A stretch of DNA of 64,000 bases from Dendrophyllia cribrosa. Its lineage: Eukaryota > Cnidaria > Anthozoa > Scleractinia > Dendrophylliidae. Both the position numbers and the translations under genes were made by a program. The notes beneath the pieces are model-generated. The model worked only from the letters and a program-made list of their open reading frames with translations. It did not search any database and was not told the origin of the DNA. The stretch lies in the NCBI GenBank assembly GCA_024195265.1, contig JAJLRJ010000014.1:21928009-21992008 (forward strand), given 5' to 3'. Each line of letters opens with the position of its first letter. Position 1 is the first letter of the stretch. Below are positions 21,729 to 33,810 of the stretch, one piece after another.

Positions 21729-22772
21729 TCACTCCTGTTTGATTTGTTTAATGTTAGTTAAGAATTCACTGATACTAAAAACATCGTCATGTTGCTCAAA
21801 AGCAAACGTCTCTCTTCGTTTGTGTTCCTGTAGATGTCCTACTTCAGTAAAAAACAACTTGCCACAGTCGTCATATTCAAAAGGTTTCTCTCCTCTGTGT
21901 GTTCGTTTGTGTTGCTTTAGATTCCCAGTTAGAGTAAAACACTTGCCACACTGGTCACATTTAAAAGGTTTCTCTCCACTGTGTGTTCGTTTGTGTTGCT
22001 TTAGATTTCCTGAATGAGTAAAACACTTGCCACAGTGGTCACATTCAAAAGGTTTCTCTCCACTGTGTGTTCGTTTGTGTTCCTTTAGATTTCTTGCTAG
22101 AGTAAAACACTTGCCACATTGGTCACATTCAAAAGGTTTCTCTCCACTGTGTGTTCGTTTGTGTTCCTTTAGATCTCTTGCTAGAGTATAACACTTGCCA
22201 CACTGGTCACATTCAAAAGGTTTCTCTCCACTGTGTGTTCGTTTGTGTTGCTTTAGATTTCCTGAATGAGTAAAACACTTGCCACAGTGGTCGCATTCAA
22301 AAGGTTTCTCCCCATTGTGTGTTCTTTTATGTACCTTTAGATTTCCTGCACGAGTAAAACACTTGCCACACTGGTCACATTCAAAAGGTTTCTCTCCACT
22401 GTGTGTTCGTTTGTGTTGCTTAAGATGTCCTGCTTGAGTAAAACATTTCCCACACTGGTCACATTCAAAAGGTTTCTCTCCACTGTGTGTTCGTTTGTGT
22501 TTCTTTAGATCTCCTGCTTGAGTAGAACAATTGCCACACTGGTCGCATTCAAAAGGTTTCTTAACACTGTGTGTTCGTTTGTGTTTCTTTAGATTTCCTG
22601 CTCCAGTAAAACACCTGCCACACTGGTCACATTCAAAAGGTTTCTCTCCTCCGTGTGTTCGCTTGTGTTGGTTTAGATTTCCTGCGCGAGAAAAACATTT
22701 CCCACACTGGTCGCATGCAAAAGGTTTCTCCCCACAGTGTGCAATCTTGGGCAACTTCAGATTTCCTGCCAT
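21729..22772 (-). CDS. C2H2 zinc-finger protein, 10 intact fingers
   Basis: 347 codons on the minus strand. After a short half-finger (GNLKLPKIAH) come ten C2H2 fingers of the form C-x2-C-x12-H-x3-H joined by SGEKPFEC linkers, a sequence-specific DNA-binding array of the Kruppel type. An eleventh finger is degenerate (EYDDCGK: first Cys is Tyr, plus an inserted residue), followed by a conserved tail ...SISEFLTNIKQIKQE shared with the other cluster members. The ATG at 22772 falls within the first half-finger. Upstream (22800-22950) there is finger-like coding in other frames (KCKNCGKCMNW), so an original 5' exon has probably decayed or is spliced in. No KRAB, BTB or SCAN domain is seen. Likely a nuclear transcription factor or repeat-binding protein. 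Confidence 0.85.
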   Translation of the reverse strand: MAGNLKLPKIAHCGEKPFACDQCGKCFSRAGNLNQHKRTHGGEKPFECDQCGRCFTGAGNLKKHKRTHSVKKPFECDQCGNCSTQAGDLKKHKRTHSGEKPFECDQCGKCFTQAGHLKQHKRTHSGEKPFECDQCGKCFTRAGNLKVHKRTHNGEKPFECDHCGKCFTHSGNLKQHKRTHSGEKPFECDQCGKCYTLARDLKEHKRTHSGEKPFECDQCGKCFTLARNLKEHKRTHSGEKPFECDHCGKCFTHSGNLKQHKRTHSGEKPFKCDQCGKCFTLTGNLKQHKRTHRGEKPFEYDDCGKLFFTEVGHLQEHKRRETFAFEQHDDVFSISEFLTNIKQIKQE

Positions 22773-23397
22773 TTCATCACACTGACTGCACTGGTTTGAT
22801 CACTTTTAAAATTCATCTGCCCAATTCATACATTTTCCACAGTTTTTACATTTTAAAGTCATCTTTCCCTGAATAGATATTCCTACATTTTTCAGACTCA
22901 CAGTCCAATTGAAATTTGCAGCCATAATGCAACATTATCATCTGCATGTTCTTCAATTTTTATCATTAATCTGAAAAACAAGCAAATGGAAGACATTGTT
23001 ATTTCCAAACACTGGTGAGAATGTCCAAGATAGAAATAAAAAGTCTAATAAAATACTTCAGTAATGGTCCAAAATCATGCTTTACATACTAACTAAGCTG
23101 CACACACCTTGGGGAATGTGCAGAAGGTTGATAAGGTACTGCAGAGAAAATATGCCATTTGTTTATGTTTGGCAGCCTGTTCTCAATTGCAAGTACAGGG
23201 GGGGGGGCAGGGTGGGGGGATGTGGCGGGGGGGGGGGGGGGGGGGGGGGTGGCAGGGGGGGCAGTTGCCCCCGCCAGGAAAACTAAATGTGTTTGATTTT
23301 GCTGTGTAGGAGTGAAAACAAAACGTCCAACTAGAAACCCCTGTGAAGGTGTGCGGAGTTTGCCCCTGCAGACAAAAAATTCTAGGTACGGCCCTGC
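22773..23397. other. 5' flank of zinc-finger gene; G-tract
   Basis: Positions 22780-22950 are shared with the flanks of the zinc-finger genes at 34.7 and 42.8 kb. A long poly-G tract lies at 23222-23249, next to a repeat end (GGGGGGCAGTTGCCCCCGCC). Confidence 0.6.
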
Positions 23398-23904
23398 TAA
23401 TGCTTGTGAGTCAAACTGCCAGGGCGTGACTCTAACATTTCTGGGAGTCGAGGGGTCACAATAGTTTCAGTTACTTCAGTTGCCTCAGTATGGAAACAGA
23501 GGCCATGTCCACACCAACCGGTTTTCATTTGAAACCAGCGTTTTTGCATAGGAAATACACTAAGCTCTTTCGTTAAAAATGCATAAATTTTTATTCGATT
23601 TTTGCCTACCCTTCGCATCGTTTCGACCACTGTCAGCATTTTCCAAAAGCAACGTTTTTTATTTCAAATTCACCCACTTTAGAGATACCTTACTAGCAGA
23701 GTCTCCTTCCATCTTCCTAGGAAAATGGATTTTATTTCTGTTGAAAGATTACAGGGGATGCTGGATAGCGTTTTCAAGAAGATTCGTTAGTTAGGATGAG
23801 GACTGGGTCAACATGGTCATTTTGGGATATGACCAGACAACCCGTCCTCCTCTCTGAATTAACGATTTTTTTTTTTTAAAAAAGAACAAAAAAAAGAACA
23901 ATCC

Positions 23905-24000
23905 TTAGTGTTCGGACAGGACTCGAACCTACGGCCTCTACGACCCTTCGCTGACTTATCCTCTCTTCTAACCACTAGACCACCACGCTGCTGGTTGAGC
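23905..24000 (-). ncRNA. tRNA-derived sequence (SINE-like head)
   Basis: The minus strand has a pol III A box TGGTCTAGTGG and a B box GGTTCGAGTCC in tRNA-like spacing with a long intervening region. The T-stem pairs but the acceptor stem does not, so this is not a functional tRNA gene. Confidence 0.5.
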
Positions 24001-24231
24001 AAACCTCAATTATTTAGCATAATAAAATTCATGCGCTTATTCTACACCCTGTAGTAAGCCTATAAATCACTCGCTTGAAAATAATTTTAGAAAGTAAATG
24101 GAAAAGCTTGATCACCAAACCTCAACAAAAAGCTAACCATTTGAAATCAGCGCTTAGGCCTAATCACTGTAAATCAATGATATTCTATGCAAGACTCAAA
24201 TAAATATCTTGCAGATTTAATTTCCCATCGC

Positions 24232-24308
24232 CTTGTTGTTCGGTGGTCTAGTGGCAAGAAGACGTTCCTAGTAGCGGTAGTTCCGGGTTCGAATCCCGCA
24301 GTCCAAAT
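24232..24308 (+). ncRNA. tRNA-derived sequence (SINE-like head)
   Basis: A box TGGTCTAGTGG and B box GGTTCGAATCC are ~38 bp apart. The acceptor stem ends do not pair, so it is a pseudo-tRNA or SINE promoter rather than a tRNA gene. Confidence 0.5.
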
Positions 24309-25853
24309 AACATGGTTTTTTTTATTTCTTCTTTTCTGAAATGTCCTGGGAAACAGTGTTCTAAATTAACTATAATGGTAAATTCGGAGCAATTTAAGAA
24401 TTAACGATTATCGTTAATTCAGAGAGGAGATCATGTTGGACCAGAAAACAAAGGCATGCAATGTGTACAATGCAATAGCTCCAAGGGAACACATCAGCAC
24501 TCGAAACTCCCAGTGGATTAAGAACATGTAGGCTAAAATTTGTCATTTCAACCCCAACACTTAAGAACCTGTTAAGCCTTAACATTGAAACAGGTTCTTA
24601 TTTGGTAAAATCAGTTAAAATGAAGGTTAATGTGAAAACCAAAACGTACCTATTGCTGTACTAGAAATGTCATGTTATAAAGGGCTTGTTGTGAGTTTAA
24701 AGAAATCAGAAGACCCAGAGTAGCATCTCTGTTTGAAATGTAGTCACAACAGGCATAATGTATGTTTGTGACACAGAATAAGAACCCATTTAAGGCTCTT
24801 TTAAGTTCCTAAATGGCCTAATTTCTCAGTAGACACCGAATTATATAAACAGAACCTTTTTAGTCTAACTTGGAAAAATACTGATTCTTATTTGCAGGTG
24901 TTTAATCTATCTTCTGTTATTCTCAGACCTTTTATTTCCATAATAAAAGTTAATAAATAAATAAATAAATAAGAACTTCAGTTTGAAATGATATTTCTAT
25001 TCAAAAATTTTCCTCCCAGAGTTTAGACTACAAGAATATTTTGACCCTGTAAAACTTTTAGTCTGGCTCAGTCAGTAAATAATTTAATCAACCATGCAAC
25101 TGTCAAAGAATAATATAACAATAAAACAGACAATAACAATATAGTTACTAAGTGACTTAGTTAGTTACTTAGACAATAATTTATTTATAGCACATGATAC
25201 AAAGAAATGTCATATAATAATGTGTCATTTGATAGTTCATTACAAATACAATAACTTGCTTCTTTGCTTAGAGTATATGACTACTGTTGTATCACAGGAG
25301 AAGAAAAAAGAAGGAAAAGAAAAAGTCCAATCCTTTTACTCTAGAAACATGTGGTGTTATAGCTTTAATTTACGAGTCTCCTTGTCTCCAAATTGGTCAT
25401 ATGATAAAATACTTATTGACTAAGTTAAGTGGAGCCAGATGTGAAAATATTTGGCTCTCTGCCATGGTGCATGGACCTCGCTTTCCTTAGTCTATACGCC
25501 ATGACCTTCAGCCAAAATTTGGTTGAAATGGGAAAATATTTAATTAACATCATTTTTTAAGGTATTATCATATTGTATCTGTATAAAAACTCTTCACCGG
25601 AATTGAAGTAAAAGATATCCAAAACGTACATCCTCTCATGACCACCAGGAATAAACATGTTATACTGGGGTGTTGTTGACATTTCTTGTGGTATTTATCT
25701 CACTAGCTCTTTCACAATAATTGTGAAATTTAATGCATGATCATTCAAAAATTACAAATTTGTCTGCCAACATTCATTTCCAAGAAAACAATTTATTCCC
25801 TTATGAACTTTTGCCAGTCCAACCAAACACTTGTCAAAAGGTAATTTTAGGCT

Positions 25854-26851
25854 TCACTCCTGTTTGATTTGTTTAATGTCAGTTAATAGCTCACTAATAC
25901 TACATGTAACATCATTGTAATGTTTTTTGTAAGTAAATGTCCCTTTCCTGTGTGTTTGTTTGTGTTGCTTTAGATGTTCTGCTTGAGTAAAACATTTGCC
26001 ACATTGGTCACATTCAAAAGGTTTCTCTCCATTGTGTATTCTTTTATGTTTCTTTAGACTTCCTGATTGACTAAAGCATTTGCCACACTGGTGGCACTCA
26101 AAAGGCTTCTCCCCACTGTGTATTCGTTTGTGTTCCTTTAGATTTCTTGCTAGAGTAAAACACTTGCCACATTGGTCACATTCAAAAGGTTTCTCTCCAC
26201 TGTGTATTTGTTTGTGTTTCTTTAGATTTCCTACATCAATAAACAATTTGCCACACTGATCACATCCAAAAGGTTTCTCTCCACTGTGTGTTCGCTTGTG
26301 TCGATTTAGACTTCCTGCTTGAGTAAAATATTTCCCACACTGGTTGCATTCAAAAGGTTTCTCTCCACTGTGTGTTCGCTTGTGTTTCTTTAGACTTCCT
26401 GCTTGAGTAAAACATTTGTCACAGTGCTCACATTCAAAAGGTTTGTCTCCATTGTGTGTTCGTTTGTGTTGCTTTAGATTTCCTGCACGAGTAAAATACT
26501 TGCCACATTGGTCACATTCAAAACGTTTCTCACCACTGTGTGTTCGTTTGTGTTCCACTCTGATACTAACATCATTGCCATGTTTTTGGAAAGTATTAAC
26601 ATATCTTTCCTGTGTGTTCGCTTGTGTTGCTTTAGATGTCCTGCTTGAATAAAACATCTGCCACAGTGGTCAAATTCAAAAGGTTTCTCTCCACTGTGTA
26701 TTTGTCTGTGTTTCTTTAGATTTACTGCTTCAATAAACAATTTGCCACACTGGTCACATTCAAAAGGTTTCTCTCCACTGTGCATTCGCTTGTAACATGG
26801 TGTCAGGGCAAGTCCTAAACACAAGCTTTGCAGCTGCACTGCCAGATTCAT
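25854..26851 (-). pseudogene. C2H2 zinc-finger gene, frame-disrupted or rearranged
   Basis: The frame from 26851 starts MNLAVQLQSLCLGLALTPCY, of repeat origin (the same phrase occurs at about 310-360), then has two fingers, one damaged (EFDHCG for ECDHCG), and a tail-like segment (HRKDMLILSKNMAMM). Another frame takes over from about 26560 with seven fingers and the family tail ...[15 protein letters not shown] to 25854. A tail-like segment followed by mid-array fingers suggests that unequal recombination joined two finger genes, with a frameshift at the join. The seven-finger ORF (25854-26657) could still be expressed. Confidence 0.75.
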
Positions 26852-27364
26852 AATAATAATAATAATTTATTACTTATATACAATTATATACAATATACAC
26901 CTAAATCAAAAAAGGTTGCTGTCGACGATTGGTGTTTGGTGTTTGGTCATTCATTACTCCTGGTGCATTCTGGTATAGTAGCACTTGTGTTCTGCATCTG
27001 AGGCAATGGAGGCCGCCGAGTCGCTGTCCACAGACATTTGCCTTGGTATTCTCGATCAAAAAAGAAAGGGACTTTCAAGTTCAAATAGAGAAAGGAAAAC
27101 CGTCGTGTGTTATGTTCTCCACAAAACCTATAATTTGATCATTTGACGAAGTTGTTTTGCAGGGAATAACAAAATGTAAAATGCATGTGCAGAGGCATTG
27201 TTTTCGCTCATTAATCGTATTGTTTTGTGCCGCTCTAGCTAGCAAATGATAACATGATTTCTCACGTTCAAAGTTAAACCTTCTGAAGTGTGGCTGCTCA
27301 GAGAAATAAACTTGGTTATTTCATTACAAACACCTTTTCACTGAGTTATTTCTTTTAAGGAATT
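26852..27364. other. No gene seen
   Basis: An AAT-type microsatellite (about 26855-26870) and dispersed repeat. Part of it (about 26905-26945) is inverted relative to 28725-28755. Confidence 0.5.
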
Positions 27365-27368
27365 TTAA

Positions 27369-28326
27369 CCCATTAACACCTGAACCGCCCGTAACCGCCC
27401 GTACAAGACTCCACTGCTTTAAAAAATTGTAACTTTCTCAATCGTGCGAACATTGCCTTAACTAGCAGTTGTGAGCATTGACTAGAAAGTCTTTCAAATT
27501 GAGATACCCAATAAACACAAAAAAGTCAGCGATTTTTGCAGAATATCAGCGTTTGAATTTGGACAATAACAAAAATTTCCTGTTTAACGTCATAGAAATC
27601 ACGTTTTTGCCTTTAGTTTTTTTTATTCAAATCATCGTGGCAAACCCAAAAGTCAACATTTACAGCAAAATTCAGTCCTAGTCCTAGCTTAGCAGTGAAT
27701 TTTTTTGCTCTTACTCGTTGCTCGGGCCGAGCTACAGCTTCTTATTCTAGTGCATACTCACCTTGCCTCGATTTTCAACATCACCACCGCACTGCATGCT
27801 GGGAAATAACGAGATTTTTCGACCACAGCCACTCTGACCCACCGCCGAAATTTCGCGCTTGTTGTGTTCTCCTGTGGTCGCAAATTCCAAAATATGCCGC
27901 GGTAGGTCGAGAAATTCATCCAGAGTCGAGTCCCAAAGCTACTTCGTTTCCAGGCAGCCATTTTTCCAGTTCAACGAGCAATGAGCCAAATTCGTAAACG
28001 AAGTACAACACCTAACTCGCTTCGTTGAGAAGTGGACTCTGAACTACCTTCAAGCATAATGATGATGCTCATCAGGCAGCTACTAAAGATGAAAAATGGC
28101 TGTGAACTTACCAAAAATCTCAGAAAGATGATATTGAAGTCTTTATTGAGAACAAACGAAGCGAAATGCCAACAACACAATGACGTTTCCAGTAAACTCG
28201 AGCCTTCAGTGTTTTAGAACAGCAGCACTTTCAATGGTAACTCCAAATATGAAGTCACGAAATCCTATGGGGCATGTGTATGCAGAAAATCACTCAAAAA
28301 TGTAAAAATCCTCAGGTGTCAATGGG
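27369..28326. mobile_element. 958-bp piggyBac-like non-autonomous element, TTAA TSD
   Basis: TTAA at 27365-27368 and 28327-28330 flank termini CCCATTAACACCTGA and TCAGGTGTCAATGGG. A TTAA target plus CCC ends fits piggyBac. No transposase. ORFs inside are short and unconvincing. Confidence 0.85.
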
Positions 28327-28478
28327 TTAACTGGGTTACTAAAAAAATAACCCAGTTAACTCACCAAGTGCTGCAGCAGTCAATATTTTTCGTAGTCACT
28401 GAACCGAAAACCCAGCAAGCCTTTTCAGAGCACATGGCTTTAAATCTCACTAATGTGTATGTTATGGAGTATGAAGCT

Positions 28479-28509
<31 letters not shown>

Positions 28510-29443
28510 TTGTTTTTCCCATTTTCTTTTTCTTTTTGCCATAATACTTAGTACCGTCACTGAATACCGCAGCCTCTTTAACTGATAGACAGAGGTACAG
28601 TGTATATAATGTGCCATCTTAGATCTTGGGAGTATGGTGCAGGCATACTGCGAACCACGACGGTCGTCACACACACAGCATCGTCAAGCAATAGTCCTCC
28701 CCCAGAATGCACCGAGAGTAATGAATGACCAAACACCAATCCACAACAGCAACCTTTTTTGATTTAGGTGTATACAATTCAAAAAGTCTAAAATCCATTT
28801 AAATATAAATACCTAAATATTAAGATATAAATAAAATCAATAAATGCTAACTATGAGAGACTGTTGATAAAATCCTATGGTGTGACCATTCAAACGAAAC
28901 CACTTTGGCAGTACTTTTGCATGGTGCTTTTTGTATTACAATATTTCACAAAATGAATCAGAAAACAACCTTCTGCCCCCACCCCCACCCCCCCTTAGCT
29001 AGCTACGCATTTTGCTCCACTACCCCTCCCCCCCCCCCCAACCCTCCCCTTCCTCCAATGCATCTCCATGGGTAAGGCAGATGACTATTACCTATTGCAT
29101 TTGGAATGGGCAAAATATATGCGCAAGCCTTATGTGCTGGTCAGGGGAATCACCAAGAAAAGTTTATAATGGAGTGATGCAGTGAGTGAGTGAGTGAAAA
29201 CTTGCATATTTGCCACCATCTGTGGTAACCCGTTCAAGATGCTTTGCATATTCACAAGTTAAAAATGCCAACCCTCACTAGGAGCGTCTGCCGACAGTGG
29301 TCAAAGTGGAGCAACAGGAAATATCTACAACTGCTTTTCATGATAAATGCATCGGCTAAATTGCAGAATACCCAGCCCACGTTTTTGCATCTCACTAAAT
29401 AAAAATAGTGCCTATTGTTATTTGCCTCGTCCTGCAAAGCTAA

Positions 29444-30517
29444 TGTACCAGTCAATTCCAAGACCGCCCATCCCCCCCCGGGCATACCCCGGGCATTTGA
29501 CGAGAGGTTAGCTCCGCATAGTGGGGCATTTGACATGAAACGAGGCCCGACGGGGCGGGCATTTGACTTCAACAAAAACGTTGGTCAGCGGTCGCAAGGT
29601 ATTAAAAATTTAATAGTCATATTTTATAATATTCCGTCGCCATGAGTGGCAGCATGATTCATTGAATTTGCTCGATTTATCTTTCATCGTGATTCTTTAA
29701 TAAATTAATAAAGCACAATGGTTATGAAACCTGAGAAATGTCTCTGTTCGATGTTTCTGTTATCATTTTTTGGCCTTAAAATCAGACAGACAGTATAACT
29801 ATTAAAACTGCAGCGGAGTATAACTAAGTTGCAATATCATTCTATTTTTTTCGCTGAAACTAAATCTAGCTAAGAGATATATAAACAACAGACAACAGCA
29901 CAAGCAAAGATTGCAAGATATTTAAAGTGAACATGAAAGATAATATACGATTTATATTTTGGTCGAATTCAAAACCACAACTGAAATAGCGGCATGCATC
30001 TTACAGCGTACGTGATCTCACCTCGAAAACAATCCGAACAGCACCAGTTTATAGATTTGTCTTGGCAAGTCTACAAAAATAATGTTAAAGAAAACCATCC
30101 AGATCGGCTAAAAATTGTTTTGACTTCGCAAATAGCGTTTAAGAACAACTTCAGACTTTACCGATACAAGCTTCGTTGGCACCGAAGTTGCCAACTGCGT
30201 TTCAAAGTTCGCAATTTGATTGACAAACTGACAAATGTAATTGACAACTTCGCAACGTAGTATCAAATTTCCCAACGAACTTGGCAAATGGCGTGGCCAA
30301 AGTAAGCTGAAATCCACTGTAACTAGTTACTTTAATCCCTCCTTGCCCGGACGGTGGGGCATTTGACGCTCTGTGAAGCCCTGCCCGATGGGGCATTTGA
30401 CCGTATAAACTGCCCACATAGTGGGGCATTTGACAATTTTTTTTTAAAAAAGTCAAATGCCCGGGGGTTTGCCCGGGGGGGGGGGGGGGATGGGCGGTCT
30501 TAGAATTGACTGGTACA
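29444..30517. mobile_element. 1074-bp TIR element, TSD TAA (unit 1 copy)
   Basis: TGTACCAGTCAATTCCAAGA at the left is inverted at the right. TAA lies on both sides (29441-29443, 30518-30520). CCCGGGCATTTGAC-type motifs are repeated near each end. The host repeat continues on either side, matching 775-1120. Three-base TAA suggests PIF/Harbinger. No transposase. Confidence 0.85.
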
Positions 30518-30529
30518 TAACCGACACAT

Positions 30530-33500
30530 GGAAATGAACTGATAAAATCATATGCCAATGGCTTTGAAAATCTACGCCAAGCAGCAAAATTCTATGCAGC
30601 CTGAAGAATGAGTCAATCAACGAACATACGCCAGAATACCAAAGACTGGAACAGTACGCCACAACCTTTTAAAACCACGCCGAAGATCTTCGGTGTGACA
30701 CACACGGAATGCAGACTGAAAACCTCTTCACATCGAAGAAAAGATAACGAGTAACGTTTAAATGTACCTGGGACAATTACCTAACACCCTTTTAACATAT
30801 TCTCGTGTACTTTTCTTACCTAAACTGAGGCAAAACAATGAATAAAGTGAGCTGCGAAGACTTCAAACCACGATCATACGACGACCAGACGACGACCTTG
30901 AACACTAGTGCCCAGTCTGTTATCCGATGTTGCCTAATTTTATGGATAAGAGGGGTTTGCAACCCGGGACATAAAATTGACAGGGGTGCCCGTGGGAAAG
31001 GTACCAGAATCTTGTTTGATGGGTGTGGCTCAAATGAATTTTTACTTCTAAGAGGTACCAATTCTAAAACACATGCCATATTCTGTCATATTTTTTCGGC
31101 TTTTCGGTGGTTTTCATGTTACGTCATCGCCGCCATGCTGGTGGACATAAACAATAGTTCTCTCATTAGCTCCTTTTGTTCGTCCACCAGCATCTGTTCG
31201 TTTCACTATTGTTATCTATGTCTCTAGAGATTGATTGCAAACCACCTATAGGTGGTTTTCATGTTACGTCATCGCCGCCATGCTGGTGGACATAAACAAT
31301 AGTTCTCTCATTAGCTCCTTTTGTTCGTCCACCAGCATTTGTTCGTTTCACTATTGTTAACTATGTCTCTAGAGATTGGTTGCAAACCACCTATACCCTA
31401 AAAGGTACAGCGATAACTAGGTTCGACGCCGGGAGAACGCAAGCCTAATCAAGCCTTACTTGGAAAAATGCGGATTCTTATTGCAGGTGTTTAATCTAAT
31501 GTACATTTTGGTTGTCCTGTGTGATACGAGCAGAAAAAAATCGAGATTTTTGTTAGGATAGTAATGGGAATGAGGATATGATGGGAATGCGGATATGGAG
31601 ACATAAACCTGTATAAACCAGACATAATCTAGTATAAACCAGACATAAAAGCAATAAAACCATAACATGTTGAAACAGGAAATGAAAAAAAGTTTAGAAT
31701 AATTTTCAGTAAATCTATTAATAAATAGTAATTATAACTTATGGCATTTTGACTCTTGTGTGGTTTTCTTTATCGAAGCAATTCAACCACTTGGTCCACT
31801 GTGCCTTTGAAGAACTAGAGTTAAGACTTAAATAGTTGTTTATTGCTATCACAACCAAGACTCATGCAGCTCAATAAAGATTTATTGCAATATACAAAAC
31901 CACTGCTACTGAGCAACCCAGAAACTGGGAGTGGTGCACGTGGGTGGGTTGACTCACTTACAAGGATGACAAAGGACGAACTGATAACTACAAGATACTA
32001 CTAACAGTTCTTCAACTTAATGTCCACGTAGCAGATTTAAGGAAAATTCCTTTGGCTAGGGTTACAAATACTAATTAATACTTTTAACGTCAATCATGCA
32101 CTAAAACCCTCAGTTTAATACTGTTACAGTCCAGTAATACTGTATGTTTAATGTTTAAGTAATGTCGTGTACAATTATGGCAGTACCAAATAAAGAAATT
32201 AAAATTATAAATCACGCTCCTTGACTGCACCAAAATACTGTGCAAGGCTGTGCTCTTAGAAGAATCATAGAGAGCCCAAAGGCTCCCAGCCTGGGGTGCC
32301 CCGCTCTTATTGATACACTGTAGTTATGTTTTTGCTTTTTTATTTAAGACATCATCTGTTTAAAATTTCAAGACCCCCCTCCATAACAAAAAAAATTCCC
32401 CAGGACCCCCCCCCCCCCCCCCTTTTGCAGTGGCTAAAATTTCAGGTCCCCCATTTTCTCACCCATCCCCCCCCCCCCCTCTCCCATAAATAATGAACGA
32501 TCCCTAAAAATCAAAATTTGAAAAAACTACAAATAGCACCATGCAAAAGGACTGCTGAAGAGGTTTCATTTGAATGGACACACCATAGGATTTCATTGAC
32601 AGACTCAAAAGTTAGAACTACACTACATAACTGACTCTGGAAGTGAAAGGGTTAAACTTTGAATGTGGTTGCCACCAGAATGAAAGAGCTTAATTTTTTG
32701 GTACTCCCACCAAGCCAGCTAGCATTTTCTATATGTCTAGGGTAAGGAATATCAAGTCAATAGGGCAATTTAAAAGGGAAATAAACCGACTATTTCAATC
32801 ATCGGTTTCCCACTCGGCAACCTTGTAAAACAGTAAGTGAAGTGTATATATATTTTTAAGGATATAATTGTCACTTTTTATATACTGAATGATTTACCGA
32901 GTTTAAATAAAGTTATATGTATGTATGTATGTATGTATGTATAAAAAACACCTGGAACTAATTACCGCTAAAAAATTGGGGGGGGGGGGGGGGGGGGGCG
33001 GAGATCCTTTCCTGTATCTGACTCTTTTTAGATTTTTTAAATTGCATTTAACTTTGGTAAATAATACTTATTGAAGACAGCAGATGGCCCTGTGAGCCTT
33101 TGCAAAACCATTGATGGGCTGTACACATTTGTGTAAGCTGGGCTGGAAAAAGCACACCGCCCTACTACAATAGCGTACGTCCTTGTTAAATTTTAAATTA
33201 AATTAATTAAATTTAAATTAAATTTAAAATGTTAAAATTTCAAAAACTTTTGTCTCCAGATTGGTCATATGATAAAATACTTATTGACTAAGTTAAGTTG
33301 AGCCAGATGTGAAAATATTTGGCTCTCTGCCATGGTGCATGGACCTCGCTTTCCTTTAAGTTCATACGCCATGACCTTCAGCCAAAATTTGGTTAAAATG
33401 GGAAAATATTTAATTAATACTTTATATTTTTCCCAATAGGCCCTCCCACTCAGTCAATAAGTGCATTTTAATCAACAATAGAAAAATCAACATGTTTTGA

Positions 33501-33800
33501 ACAGTATTAAATGAATTAGGTATTATCATATTGTATCTTTATAAAAACTCTTCACGGGAATTGAAGTAAAAGTTATCCAAAAAGTACATCTTCTCATGAC
33601 CACCAGGAATAAACATGTTATACTAGGGTGTTGTTGACATTTCTTGTGGTATTTATCTCACTAGCTCTTTCACAATTTCACTTTAATGGCTGAATGATCA
33701 TTCAAAAATTACAAATTTGTCTGCCAACATTCTTTTCCAAGCAAACAGTTTGTCCCCTTATGAACTTTTGCCAGTCCAACCAAACACTTGTCAAAAGGTA
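30530..33800. other. No gene; dispersed repeats
   Basis: Contains a repeat related to 935-1120, the MITE pair 31106-31395, an inverted copy of the 88-bp unit (32546-32620), a (TATG)n microsatellite (about 32910-32945), poly-C and poly-G tracts (32408-32423, 32980-32998), and sequence from 33245 shared with 25385 onward that marks the 3' flank of the zinc-finger genes. Confidence 0.65.
31106..31395. mobile_element. Two tandem ~145-bp MITE copies
   Basis: Each copy runs from GGTGGTTTTCATGTTACGTC to TGCAAACCACCTATA with inverted ends and the internal inverse pair CTGGTGGACA / TGTTCGTCCACCAG. Unit 2 has a single copy at 39529-39676. Confidence 0.85.
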
Positions 33801-33810
33801 ATTTTAGGCT

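Larger units (their letters stand above)
23847..24429. mobile_element. 583-bp inverted-repeat element with two tRNA-like heads
   Basis: CTCCTCTCTGAATTAACGA at the left is exactly inverted at 24411-24429. Copy 1 of the surrounding repeat (about 6070-6110) lacks the block, so it is an insertion. It holds a tRNA-like sequence at each side in opposite orientation. Confidence 0.75.
23398..25430 (+). repeat. Low-copy repeat B, copy 2
   Basis: Collinear with 5590-6776 plus 19878 onward. It lacks the 13.1-kb transposon (the point is near 25030, AGAATATTTTGACCCTG) and contains instead the 583-bp element at 23847-24429. Confidence 0.8.

Noticed and set aside
21670..22017. Plus-strand ORFs opposite the zinc-finger arrays (also 22531-22785, 26416-26652, 34625-34822, 42744-42941)
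   Set aside because: Antisense shadows of the repeated finger codons; same peptide phrases recur wherever fingers do.
24232..24308. Functional tRNA gene
   Set aside because: A and B boxes are present but the acceptor stem does not pair; called tRNA-derived only.
29994..30260. 88-codon ORF (also 38411-38677)
   Set aside because: Lies inside a duplicated MITE-like element; both copies are conserved only because of the segmental duplication, and no domain is seen.
30838..31227. 129-codon ORF overlapping a MITE
   Set aside because: Crosses dispersed repeat and MITE boundaries; the second unit does not preserve the frame.
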